Assembly: GCA_000405805.1 (NCBI GenBank)
Contig: ASPJ01000001.1
Coordinates: forward strand, 1 to 64,000
From: Fidelibacterota bacterium SCGC AAA003-L08
Lineage (GTDB): Bacteria > Fidelibacterota > Marinisomatia > SCGC-AAA003-L08 > D37C17
Direction of reading: 5' to 3'
Length of the DNA: 64,000 bases
Position numbers and translations under genes: made by a program. Shown one piece after another: positions 48,642 through 57,398 of this stretch (its first letter is position 1; every line of letters starts with the position of its first letter). The notes under the pieces are model-generated. The model was not told the DNA's origin. It worked only from the letters and a program-made list of their open reading frames with translations, and ran no database searches.

Positions 48642-49973
48642 CTAATCCTTTAATTGTGCTGAATTTAAACGCTCCTCTTTATAAGCGAGAAGTAATTCTT
48701 GAATTTCTTCAAATTCAGGGTCTAATTTTAATGCAATATTCCAATTCATAGTAGCTCGTTGAAAATCACCTAGTTTATAATAAATTGATCCTCTTCGTGC
48801 ATATGCAAGGGCAATATTAGGGTTCAAATCAATTGCTTTATCAATTTCAGCTAAAGCATCTCGATATTCCTCTTCATAAAAATAACGTAAACATCGAGTC
48901 AAATGTCTTGCAACTCTATTTGTAATTGATTGATTAGCTTGTTCTTTTAAGTAAAAAACTCGAGTTGAATCCATGAACATAGCAACTTTATGCTGAAGCA
49001 ATAAATTATTATCAGATAAAATTACAATTTCATTATTTATTAAATTAATTGAATCTTGTAAAGTACTAATTTGTTTTAATAATTCCAATTCCCTATTAGT
49101 AATATCATCAGGGAATTCAGATATATCTAACAAACTTGGTTTTGGTGCATTTGGAATATTCATTGTTAATCCCATACTAACAGCAGGTGCATCTGGTTGT
49201 AATTGTTGATAATCATCGCCAAGTTTAGTTTCACTAGCAAACCCCCCTAGATTATTAATATGAGTCATACCAATAGACATACTATAATCATTCGTAAATG
49301 GAATGATAGTTCCCATATTAATTCCATTCCCATCATATTCAACGATTAATTCCATCCCTCCATTCCGAGATAAATAGGGAGTATTTAAATTAAAACCTAA
49401 AAATAAACCTGATCCACTAGATGAAATATTATCAGATGAATTAACATGTGGGTCATATTTTACTTTTCCAGTACCTGCGCCTACATTAATTGACAGCGTG
49501 TAATTATCAAATGATTTTCTGCTTGTTAAAACACCAAAAAATGATATATCATCAATACGCATAACATCATTTCCATCCCTCCTATAGAGAACGTCTTGAA
49601 TTCCAGCAGATAAGGAAACATCTCCATGCTTAAATATTGATTTTTGAAAATGAAATCCTAGTTCTCCAACATTACTTGGGTCAATAATATTACCAGCAGT
49701 TAGACCAAATGTAAATCCAGTCTTTGTTTGCATTCTGATAGAAGCAGAATTGCTACTTTTTCCGTAATTACTAGGATCAGCTGCAAAATTAATAATTTCA
49801 GAAGAGATACCTACAGAGAAAAAATAAGGGTTTTCATGATTAAATGCATAATTTGGTATACGCATCATATTCCCCGGTCGTGAAAATGCAACTCTAGAAT
49901 TAGCATTTACCATATTTAACATTATTGTTAAAATAAATAAAGATATAAATAGTTGTTTATAGTTATTAATCAT
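48642..49973 (-). CDS. Outer-membrane beta-barrel protein with coiled coil and TPR domain
   Basis: 443 residues. A signal peptide (about 1-25) is followed by roughly 265 residues of alternating, glycine-rich strands resembling a PorV- or PorP-like barrel (for example FTFGLTAGNIIDPSNVGELG). A linker and a short coiled coil come next (about 292-325, ELELLKQISTLQDSINLIN). Two to three TPRs follow (about 350-430, with ALAEIDKAIDLNPNIALAYARRGS split over 375-398). Barrel and TPR on one chain suggests a scaffold linking the outer membrane to periplasmic partners. Located 10 bases before motA, so likely part of the same machine. Confidence 0.7.
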   Translation of the reverse strand: MINNYKQLFISLFILTIMLNMVNANSRVAFSRPGNMMRIPNYAFNHENPYFFSVGISSEIINFAADPSNYGKSSNSASIRMQTKTGFTFGLTAGNIIDPSNVGELGFHFQKSIFKHGDVSLSAGIQDVLYRRDGNDVMRIDDISFFGVLTSRKSFDNYTLSINVGAGTGKVKYDPHVNSSDNISSSGSGLFLGFNLNTPYLSRNGGMELIVEYDGNGINMGTIIPFTNDYSMSIGMTHINNLGGFASETKLGDDYQQLQPDAPAVSMGLTMNIPNAPKPSLLDISEFPDDITNRELELLKQISTLQDSINLINNEIVILSDNNLLLQHKVAMFMDSTRVFYLKEQANQSITNRVARHLTRCLRYFYEEEYRDALAEIDKAIDLNPNIALAYARRGSIYYKLGDFQRATMNWNIALKLDPEFEEIQELLLAYKEERLNSAQLKD

Positions 49974-49986
49974 TTTTTAAATATAA

Positions 49987-50535
49987 TTATTTAAAACTTT
50001 TGTATTGTAGTTTCGCTAATTTATAATATTCACTATCTGGACAATTTGATATCAAATTATCTAAGTAAATATTTGTAGCGTGAATATTCCCTGTCTTTTT
50101 ATTATATAGTGCGAGCAAAAAATATTTTTCATCAATAGGATAATTTTCTGATATAAACTCTAGACTATTAATAGCTTCTTTATATTTCCCTAATCTATAT
50201 AATACATCTGAATAAATCATTCTATCTATATCAGTAAAAGATTTTTCTTCCCCGTAAATATTGTGAAAGTATTCTGCTAATTCAACATATCTCTCACTAA
50301 CATATAATATTTTAATTATATGATTTTGTGATAGATTGCTTTCCAGTAAATTAAATTCTGTTATATTAGTTGACTCTCTATATGCAGGCATTATTTGAGT
50401 ATCAGCAATCAATGGTTTTATAATATTTTCTTCATGCGTAGAGTTAGATGTAATACGAACACCTAAATCCCAAAGTATTACGTCATCTGCAAAAATAAAT
50501 GTTAGAATTATTAATGAAGCTAATAGTCTATTCAT
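49987..50535 (-). CDS. Small secreted TPR-like protein of the motor operon
   Basis: 182 residues with a short signal peptide (about 1-16, LLASLIILTFIFA). The second half shows TPR-like helices (RLGKYKEAINSLEFISENYP, and TGNIHATNIYLDNLI). No enzyme motif is visible. It overlaps the upstream lipoprotein gene by eight bases and precedes the barrel/TPR gene by 13, so it is probably a periplasmic adaptor. I do not recognise a named family. Confidence 0.65.
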   Translation of the reverse strand: MNRLLASLIILTFIFADDVILWDLGVRITSNSTHEENIIKPLIADTQIMPAYRESTNITEFNLLESNLSQNHIIKILYVSERYVELAEYFHNIYGEEKSFTDIDRMIYSDVLYRLGKYKEAINSLEFISENYPIDEKYFLLALYNKKTGNIHATNIYLDNLISNCPDSEYYKLAKLQYKSFK

Positions 50536-51484
50536 ATTGTTCCCAGTCTATGGTATATGAGTAACCAATGAATGAGCCCATTGATTTTGGGACCATCAAT
50601 TCAAATTCAGCAACGGCTCCTGGTAATATACTCGAATCGGAAGTTACCCCAGTTTTAAATGTATAATAAGATCCTCTTGCAAAAGCTGTTAAGGTCTCAA
50701 CGTCACCATGCCAATTTTTGCGGAAGGTTACATTGATTTTTGCAAAATCACCTCTCTGCGTCCCAATATTTTTTATTTCTCCACTTAAGATTGTATTCCC
50801 AGTTTTATCTTTTGTTTCTTGTATATCACCTATTAAAACTAACTGTGCTGTTATATTTTCTTTTCGCCGTTCTATAATATTAATACCTGATTCATCATCA
50901 TTTTGTACTTCTACTATTTCTATTTGATCTGGCGATAGGCTCCGTGTTTCTTCTTTAGCATCTTCGTCAATAATATTTTCAACTACACGAACAATATCAC
51001 TTCTATCAATTATTAATTTACCAATTAGGGTTTCTACTTTTACAACATCACGATCCTGATATACTATTTTCCCAAATACAGTTGTCCCATTAGATAAAAT
51101 TATTTCTTTATTATAGATTGTAAAAGGGTTTCCCCATACTTGGGATTTAGCACTTAATTCACGTAAATCAGCTTTATAATGATTAAGTTCAGCTTTGAGT
51201 TTTTTAATTTCAAGGTTTAATTCATTAATATGCAAATCACCATCTTGATAAGTTGAATTATCTACATCTAAATCATTTTCGGGGATATATTCATCAAAAG
51301 CTTTCTGTTCATCTTCATTTTCAGTATCAGATGCATTATTGAATTCTTCTAACGTTTCTGATGAATTTTGTTTGTTACCCGAATCATCTAAATCAGGTTC
51401 TGAACTTCCCCCTCCACAAGCATTCAATAAAATAATGAGAGAAAAAATAGTCATTATATTTAAAACGATTTTATGTGTTTTCAT
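50528..51484 (-). CDS. Lipoprotein with coiled coil and C-terminal beta domain, first gene of the motor operon
   Basis: 318 residues. The lipobox is LLNAC with Cys23, followed by GGG, which suggests outer-membrane sorting. An acidic low-complexity linker (about 30-85) is followed by a short coiled coil (about 86-112, NLEIKKLKAELNHYKADL). Next comes a small strand-rich region with TTVFGKIVYQDRDVVKVETL. The C-terminal part (about 210-318) resembles FxLYD-type domains with GEIKNIGTQRGDFAKINVTF. The exact role is unknown. The 237 bases upstream (to panD) carry no gene and probably hold divergent promoters. Confidence 0.68.
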   Translation of the reverse strand: MKTHKIVLNIMTIFSLIILLNACGGGSSEPDLDDSGNKQNSSETLEEFNNASDTENEDEQKAFDEYIPENDLDVDNSTYQDGDLHINELNLEIKKLKAELNHYKADLRELSAKSQVWGNPFTIYNKEIILSNGTTVFGKIVYQDRDVVKVETLIGKLIIDRSDIVRVVENIIDEDAKEETRSLSPDQIEIVEVQNDDESGINIIERRKENITAQLVLIGDIQETKDKTGNTILSGEIKNIGTQRGDFAKINVTFRKNWHGDVETLTAFARGSYYTFKTGVTSDSSILPGAVAEFELMVPKSMGSFIGYSYTIDWEQYE

Positions 51485-51721
51485 ATTGCAAATATCCTAA
51501 TTTATGTGTTTCAAATCAGATTTAACTATTAAATAGATTCAAAAAATATTAATAAAATAGCCAATAAAAAAATGTTTTCTGTTTAGAAATTGTGCATGAA
51601 AAATACAATCATACAATATATAGTATATCTTGATAATTAATCATAAAATTAATGTTTGGTAGTTGCTTTAAATTCACCATCAAATTAAATTATCATATCA
51701 GGTAATTGGAGAATATTCATA

Positions 51722-52096
51722 TTGATTTTAAATTTACTTAAATCAAAAATTCATAGAGCAACTGTTACTGAGGCCGATTTAAATTATATTGGGTCTATAA
51801 CAATTGATGAGGCTCTTATGGATTCAGCAGGTATTATCGAATATGAGAAGGTTCATATTTTGAATATCACAAATGGCAATCGATTGGACACATATGCAAT
51901 TAAAGGTTCTAGGGGATCAGGCTGTATTAAAATCAATGGAGCTGCAGCGCATCATGTGAATGTGGATGATTTAATTATTTTAATTTCTTATTGCCAGCTA
52001 GAAAATCATGAAATTAAATCACATGAGCCTAAAATTGTTCATGTTGATTCTAATAATAAAATTGTATCTATTTCAACACATGAATTAAGTATTTAG
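51722..52096 (+). CDS. panD: Aspartate 1-decarboxylase proenzyme
   Basis: Makes beta-alanine for pantothenate. The 124 residues start with [20 protein letters not shown] split around residues 5-24; autocleavage between Gly24 and Ser25 of IGSITID creates the pyruvoyl cofactor. RLDTYAIKG and [11 protein letters not shown] are also family motifs. The start is TTG 51722, with GGAG about ten bases upstream; no ATG fits. It begins the panD-panB-panC operon. Confidence 0.95.
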   Translation: MILNLLKSKIHRATVTEADLNYIGSITIDEALMDSAGIIEYEKVHILNITNGNRLDTYAIKGSRGSGCIKINGAAAHHVNVDDLIILISYCQLENHEIKSHEPKIVHVDSNNKIVSISTHELSI

Positions 52097-52100
52097 CCTA

Positions 52101-52928
52101 ATGCCTCGTTATTCAATCAATACCATACAAAAATTTAAAGATAATAAAGAAAAATTTGCTACATTAACAGCCTATGATTATACTTCTGCCAGATTGCTAG
52201 ATAGAGTAGGAATTCCATTAATACTTGTTGGGGATAGTGCCTCGATGGTTATGTATGGATATGATACAACAATCCCTGTATCTATGGATGAAATGCTATT
52301 AGTAACATCGGCTGTTGTAAGAGGATCTAAAGAAGCATTAATTGTAGCTGACATGCCATTTATGTCCTATCAATCTTCAATAGACAAGGCTTTAGAAAAT
52401 GCCGGAAAATTTATTAAAAAATCTGGTGCAGGCGCAGTGAAGTTAGAAGGTGGAACGGAAGTGTGTAATATTATTTCTTCGATTGTTAATATTGGCATTC
52501 CTGTTATGGGACATATTGGATTAAAACCTCAATCTTTTCATCAAACTTCAGGATATAAAATCCAAGGGAAATCCATTAATGATGCAGAAAAAATTATGTT
52601 AGATGCTATAGAAGTGCAGAAAGCTGGAGTTTTTGCAATTGTTTTAGAAGGGATTCCTTCACAGCTTGCAGAAAAAATAACAGAGTCAGTATCAATTCCT
52701 ACAATAGGTATTGGGGCAGGCCCTTCTTGTGATGGACAAATTCAAGTTTTCCATGATATATTGGGATTATTTGATACATTTATTCCCAAACACACAAAAC
52801 AATTTGCAAATATTGGTAATTATATAGTTCAAGCAATAGAAGAATATAAAAAAGATGTAATATCAGGAGAATTCCCTACGGCAGATAATTGCATATCCAT
52901 GGATAAGAATATTCTTGAAAAATTATAA
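52101..52928 (+). CDS. panB: 3-methyl-2-oxobutanoate hydroxymethyltransferase
   Basis: Adds a hydroxymethyl group from methylenetetrahydrofolate to ketoisovalerate, giving ketopantoate. The 275 residues contain the metal and substrate motifs LVGDSASMVMYGYDTT, DMPFMSYQ, GAGAVKLEGG, MGHIGLKPQS and GIGAGPSCDGQI. It lies four bases after panD and abuts panC. Ketopantoate reductase (panE) is not in the window. Confidence 0.96.
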   Translation: MPRYSINTIQKFKDNKEKFATLTAYDYTSARLLDRVGIPLILVGDSASMVMYGYDTTIPVSMDEMLLVTSAVVRGSKEALIVADMPFMSYQSSIDKALENAGKFIKKSGAGAVKLEGGTEVCNIISSIVNIGIPVMGHIGLKPQSFHQTSGYKIQGKSINDAEKIMLDAIEVQKAGVFAIVLEGIPSQLAEKITESVSIPTIGIGAGPSCDGQIQVFHDILGLFDTFIPKHTKQFANIGNYIVQAIEEYKKDVISGEFPTADNCISMDKNILEKL

Positions 52929-53786
52929 ATGCAAATTATCAAATCAATTTCAGAATTTAATAAAGCAAGAAATACATTAATAGGATCTATTGGTTTTATC
53001 CCAACAATGGGAGCTTTACATGAGGGACATTTATCTTTAATTAAAACTGCAAAATCATCATGTCAAAATACCATTGCAAGTATTTTTGTCAATCCTAAGC
53101 AATTTGCACCCAATGAAGACTTTAATAGTTATCCCAGAATGCTAGATCAAGATATCAATAAATTACGTTCTTTAAATATTGATATACTTTTTATACCATC
53201 AGAAGATGAAATATATAATAAAAACTCTCCAGATATTATTTATGATAATTATATGTTTGATATACTTGAAGGGAAGTCTCGCCCTGGATTTTTTAATGGA
53301 ATATGTATCGTAGTTGCAAAATTGTTTGATATTGTTAAACCTACAGATGCATTTTTTGGAGAAAAAGATTTTCAGCAATTACGTATAATAGAGAAAATGT
53401 CTAGTGATTTAAATTATAATATTAATATCATCCCATGCAAAATTATCCGAGAGATAAATGGATTAGCAATGAGCTCCAGAAATAAACATTTATCTTCTAG
53501 TGAGGCAGAAAAATCAAAAATTATATTTAATACTTTAGAATTAGGCTTTACAATGATTAAGAATGATACGAAGGTGGTTGAAGATATTTATGATATATTA
53601 AATAAAAAATTAAAGCAAGACTCTGTTATTAAATTAGATTATTTAAAAGTTGTTGATTATAACTCACTCATTGAATTTTCAGATTTTGTAAGTGATAATT
53701 TTGCTATATGTGTTGCTGGGTATATAAATCAAGTAAGATTAATTGATAATATTACTTATTTATATTCTGAAGATTCATCAATATAA
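52929..53786 (+). CDS. panC: Pantothenate synthetase
   Basis: Joins pantoate and beta-alanine using ATP. The 285 residues show the HIGH-like FIPTMGALHEGHLSL, FVNPKQFAPNEDF, GFFNGICIVVAKLF and the KMSKS-like region with MSSRN. The ATG directly follows the panB stop. The 3' end overlaps the convergent nadB end by 31 bases, an unusually long tail-to-tail overlap. Confidence 0.96.
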   Translation: MQIIKSISEFNKARNTLIGSIGFIPTMGALHEGHLSLIKTAKSSCQNTIASIFVNPKQFAPNEDFNSYPRMLDQDINKLRSLNIDILFIPSEDEIYNKNSPDIIYDNYMFDILEGKSRPGFFNGICIVVAKLFDIVKPTDAFFGEKDFQQLRIIEKMSSDLNYNINIIPCKIIREINGLAMSSRNKHLSSSEAEKSKIIFNTLELGFTMIKNDTKVVEDIYDILNKKLKQDSVIKLDYLKVVDYNSLIEFSDFVSDNFAICVAGYINQVRLIDNITYLYSEDSSI

Positions 53787-55324
53787 TGAGTCCCCTTGCT
53801 ATGTTGAGCCTCTATTGCAGATGACACAATAGCATTTGCAGTTTGAATACCATTTCTAAGACTGATAATTTCTGGATTTAGTTTAGTGCTTTGATAGAAC
53901 CCCTCAATATCATTTTGTAGATTTCTTAAGATTTTTTGAGCTCTAAGTAGTCGTTGCCGAGTTCTCACTAACCCTACATAGTTCCACATGGTATGTTTGA
54001 TACTGAGCCAATCCTGCGCAATTAATGCGGGATCAATTACGTCATTTTCTATTACCCAAGGCTGAATTGTAGGAAAATAATCATCGCCTTCTTGTTCAAT
54101 AGTAGCATCTTTTCCTGCATTATATCCCCAAACTAAACACTCAAGCAATGATGTGCTAGCTAATCTATTAGCACCATGTACGCCTGTACAGGAAACTTCT
54201 CCTATTGCATAGAGTCTTTTTAATGATGTATGTCCATTTAAATTTACACCAATACCGCCACATGAATAATGGGCAGCAGGAACAACTGGGATAGGCTCTT
54301 TGGTAATATCAATATTTTTTTCTATACAATGGGTATAAATATTGGGGAATCTATTTTTTATCCATTTTTGTTCTTTATGGGTAATATCAAGATATACACA
54401 TGGATGATTATTTTTAAGCATAGTTCTATGAATACCACGAGCAACAATATCACGTGGAGCTAATGATCCCTTAGGATGGATTTTATCCATAAATGGGGTC
54501 CCTGAATTATCAATAAGTATACCTCCCTCACCTCGAATTGCTTCAGAAATCAAAAATCGTTCTGTCCCATGATATAAGGCTGTTGGATGAAATTGTATAT
54601 AATGTAAATTAAAACATCGAGCTCCAGCTCGCCATGCCATTGCAATACCATCACCATGGGATTCTAATGAATTGGTAGTATGTAAATAGAGTTGTCCAAT
54701 ACCACCCGTGGATAGTATAGTCCGTTTTGCATAAATAGGAGTCACTTCCCCATTTAAATTATTTAATACCATTGCGCCAAAACAGGCAGGTTTTTTATAA
54801 ATATCTTTTGTATTTGTTGAATGGTGTGATAAAGTCAGTAAATCTACTGCAGTATAGTCTGTTAAAATTTCTAAATTTTCTAAATTTTCTAAATAATTCA
54901 ATATTTTTGTTTGTATTGAATCCCCAGTTTTATCTTTAGAGTATAATATTCGTTGTTCAGAGTGTGAAGCCTCAGATGTTAACTCATAACTTGTTTTATT
55001 TTTTGTTTGAGTAAAATCTATATTCAATTTATTAATTAAAATTTCTTTTACAAGCTTTGGCCCATCATTACATAATTTATTAACAGCTAAATCCCATGAG
55101 TCATTATGACCTGCGTGAATGATATCTGATTTTAATTTTTTTGGAGAATCAGTAATTCCTTTATAGACAATTCCTCCCTGCGCATAAGGTGTATTTCCGC
55201 TTTTTAATGTTTTTGTTTTTGTAATCAGTATTATATTTTTCCCTGATTCAGCAGCAGCTATAGCAGCTGATGCACCAGCTAAGCCAGATCCGATAATTAA
55301 TATATCTGTTTTTTTAGATTGCAT
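53756..55324 (-). CDS. nadB: L-aspartate oxidase
   Basis: FAD enzyme that oxidises aspartate to iminoaspartate for NAD synthesis. The 522 residues have IIGSGLAGASAAIAAAESG, SGNTPYAQGGIVY (no covalent-FAD histidine, as expected for NadB and unlike SdhA), YIQFHPTAL, SEAIRGEGGIL and GVHGANRLASTSLLECLVWG. The gene order on this strand is nadA, nadC, nadB. The start codon follows the nadC stop directly. Confidence 0.95.
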   Translation of the reverse strand: MQSKKTDILIIGSGLAGASAAIAAAESGKNIILITKTKTLKSGNTPYAQGGIVYKGITDSPKKLKSDIIHAGHNDSWDLAVNKLCNDGPKLVKEILINKLNIDFTQTKNKTSYELTSEASHSEQRILYSKDKTGDSIQTKILNYLENLENLEILTDYTAVDLLTLSHHSTNTKDIYKKPACFGAMVLNNLNGEVTPIYAKRTILSTGGIGQLYLHTTNSLESHGDGIAMAWRAGARCFNLHYIQFHPTALYHGTERFLISEAIRGEGGILIDNSGTPFMDKIHPKGSLAPRDIVARGIHRTMLKNNHPCVYLDITHKEQKWIKNRFPNIYTHCIEKNIDITKEPIPVVPAAHYSCGGIGVNLNGHTSLKRLYAIGEVSCTGVHGANRLASTSLLECLVWGYNAGKDATIEQEGDDYFPTIQPWVIENDVIDPALIAQDWLSIKHTMWNYVGLVRTRQRLLRAQKILRNLQNDIEGFYQSTKLNPEIISLRNGIQTANAIVSSAIEAQHSKGTHYIDESSEYK

Positions 55325-56170
55325 TTATCTGAACTCTAATTTAATGTCACTGCTTTGTATTTGATGAGTAAGTGCACCAATGGAAATTCCATCAATACCT
55401 GTATTTAGATAGGGTTGAATATTAGTCAAGTTTATTCCTCCAGATGCTTCAATAAAAATCTCCTTCCCATATTGATGAGAACGAATAATTTTAACAGCTT
55501 CTTTAATTTTTACAGGGTTCATATTATCAAGGAGGAATCCATTCACTCTATTTTTTAATCCTTCATGTATTTGATCTATAGTATCTACTTCTAATTCAAC
55601 CCAGTATTTTCTGTCAATTTTTTTAAGGGTTGCAGATATTGAGCCTGCAGATTGAATATGATTATCTTTAATTAAGATTCCACTGGACAAATCAAATCGA
55701 TGATTATATCCGCCGCCACACTTAACAGCATATTTCTCAAATAGTCTCATGCCAGGTGTTGTTTTTCTAGTATCAAGAATTTTTACATTAAATGGCTCTG
55801 CTAGATCAACATATTTTTTTGTGTGTGTTGCAATACCACATAAACGCTGGATAATATTCAACATTACTCGTTCTCTTGCAAGTATTGATTGAGCATCTGC
55901 TATAATTGTTCCAATAATAGTATTTGAGGGTAGTAAATCTCCATCATTAACATTTACTTTAATTTTTCCATCAAAACAATGAGGGATTATTTCCGATCCA
56001 GAAAATATTAATGGCTCCATGGTTATGATATCTGCTTCATTAATTTGATTATCTTCAACTATTGATTGAGTTGTAATATCTTTATAAGCTAAATCTTCTT
56101 CTAAAAAAGAGTTTATTTTTTTTATAATGGTATTTTTATCTAATTGATTATATTGTTTATAATTTTTCAA
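55325..56170 (-). CDS. nadC: Nicotinate-nucleotide diphosphorylase (quinolinate phosphoribosyltransferase)
   Basis: Converts quinolinate and PRPP to nicotinate mononucleotide. The 281 residues contain ILARERVMLNIIQRLCGIAT, the substrate-binding LDTRKTTPGMRLFEKYAVKCGG split over residues 130-152, HRFDLSSGILIKDNH and the barrel end EASGGINLTNI. The PRPP could come from Prs in the same window. Overlaps the nadA stop by four bases (ATGA-type coupling). Confidence 0.95.
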   Translation of the reverse strand: MKNYKQYNQLDKNTIIKKINSFLEEDLAYKDITTQSIVEDNQINEADIITMEPLIFSGSEIIPHCFDGKIKVNVNDGDLLPSNTIIGTIIADAQSILARERVMLNIIQRLCGIATHTKKYVDLAEPFNVKILDTRKTTPGMRLFEKYAVKCGGGYNHRFDLSSGILIKDNHIQSAGSISATLKKIDRKYWVELEVDTIDQIHEGLKNRVNGFLLDNMNPVKIKEAVKIIRSHQYGKEIFIEASGGINLTNIQPYLNTGIDGISIGALTHQIQSSDIKLEFR

Positions 56171-57084
56171 CTAAGCTCCATCATTCTTTGAAGCGGTTTC
56201 AATGCTTTAATTCTTAATTCTTCTGACATAACTATCTCTGGCTGTAATGTATTCAGGGCAGTATACATTTTTTCAAGAGTGTTTAATCTCATATAAGGAC
56301 ATTCATTGCATGCACAACCTTCATTATTAGGCAATGGAATAAATTCTTTATTAGGATTTTGTTTTTTCATTTGGTGGATTACTCCAGGTTCAGTTGCAAT
56401 TATGAATTGTGTTTTCTCACTATCTTTTGCAAAATTAATTATAGAAGTAGTCGAACCAATATGGTCTGCATGCTTTAAAATATTCTCATCACATTCAGGG
56501 TGGGCTAATAATTGTGCCTCAGGGTATCTTATTGATAGTTTTATTAATTCCTTTTCTGAGAAAATAACATGGACCTGACATGACCCATCCCATAATCGCA
56601 GTGGTCTATTTATTTTTTTTTGAAGATATGACCCTAAATATTTATCTGGAGCAAAAATTATTTTTTCATTAAGGGGGAGACTCTTTATTATTTTTTCAGC
56701 ATTTGATGATGTACATATAATATCAGACATTGCTTTTATTTCTGCAGAACAGTTAATATAACTAATTACAGTATGATCCGAATATTTAGTAGTCCATTTT
56801 CTAAATTCATTTTCTGGAGCACTATCTGCAAGGGAACACCCTGCATTTAAATCTGGCAGGAGGACTATCTTCTCAGGATTAAGAATTTTTGCTGTCTCAC
56901 ACATGAAATGGACACCACAAAATAAAATTACATCAGCATCTGTTTTCTGAGCATATTTAGCTAGAGCTAGGCTGTCACCCATATAATCAGCTAAATCTTG
57001 GACATCAGGATTTTGATAATAATGAGCTAGAATAACAGCATTATGCTGTTCTTTTAATTTTAAAATTTCATCTTTATAATTAAT
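56167..57084 (-). CDS. nadA: Quinolinate synthase, probable AUU start
   Basis: [4Fe-4S] enzyme that makes quinolinate from iminoaspartate and DHAP. The first ATG (56982) falls inside the enzyme at DYMGDSL. The open frame continues upstream through AVILAHYYQNPDVQDLADY, which holds the substrate-binding histidine of the family, back to a TGA at 57112-57114. No ATG, GTG or TTG exists in that stretch. An ATT at 57084 stands eight bases after a GGAG site, so I infer AUU initiation and about 305 residues. Later motifs include FCGVHFMCETAKIL, the final cluster region CACNECPYM, and LAHPECDENI. Confidence 0.92.
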   Translation of the reverse strand: MNYKDEILKLKEQHNAVILAHYYQNPDVQDLADYMGDSLALAKYAQKTDADVILFCGVHFMCETAKILNPEKIVLLPDLNAGCSLADSAPENEFRKWTTKYSDHTVISYINCSAEIKAMSDIICTSSNAEKIIKSLPLNEKIIFAPDKYLGSYLQKKINRPLRLWDGSCQVHVIFSEKELIKLSIRYPEAQLLAHPECDENILKHADHIGSTTSIINFAKDSEKTQFIIATEPGVIHQMKKQNPNKEFIPLPNNEGCACNECPYMRLNTLEKMYTALNTLQPEIVMSEELRIKALKPLQRMMELS

Positions 57085-57173
57085 TTTATATTCTCCAAAT
57101 ATATTTAATAATCATATAATATAATTTATTAAAGAGATTTAAATTAATAGAACAAATAATAATTTCATATTAT

Positions 57174-57398
57174 ATGCTTAAAGATAGTATTCACATAACA
57201 TTGGGAATAATTTTAGTTCTTATTGGATTAATAGGAGGTTTAATACCTATTTTCCAAGGTTGGATATTTGGTATCCCTGGAATTATTATTTTAGCAAAAT
57301 ATTCTTCATCAATTAAAAGGATAATAGTTTTTTTATCTCAGCGATTTAAAATATTTAAAAAAATATTAGATAAAATAGAAAAATCAAAAAATGAATAA
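57174..57398 (+). CDS. Small two-helix membrane protein, PGPGW-like
   Basis: 74 residues with two hydrophobic helices (about 5-25 and 27-45) separated by a short turn containing PIFQGW and IFGIPGIIILAKY, followed by a basic tail. This resembles the PGPGW family of small membrane proteins of unknown role, although the motif itself is only partly kept. No clear ribosome site precedes the ATG. The stop overlaps the next start by eight bases. Confidence 0.65.
   Translation: MLKDSIHITLGIILVLIGLIGGLIPIFQGWIFGIPGIIILAKYSSSIKRIIVFLSQRFKIFKKILDKIEKSKNE

Noticed and set aside
51485..51721. Small RNA or extra gene in the motor operon/panD divergent gap
   Set aside because: I see no open frame with a ribosome site and no convincing hairpin with a T run; it most likely holds two divergent promoters that I cannot place.
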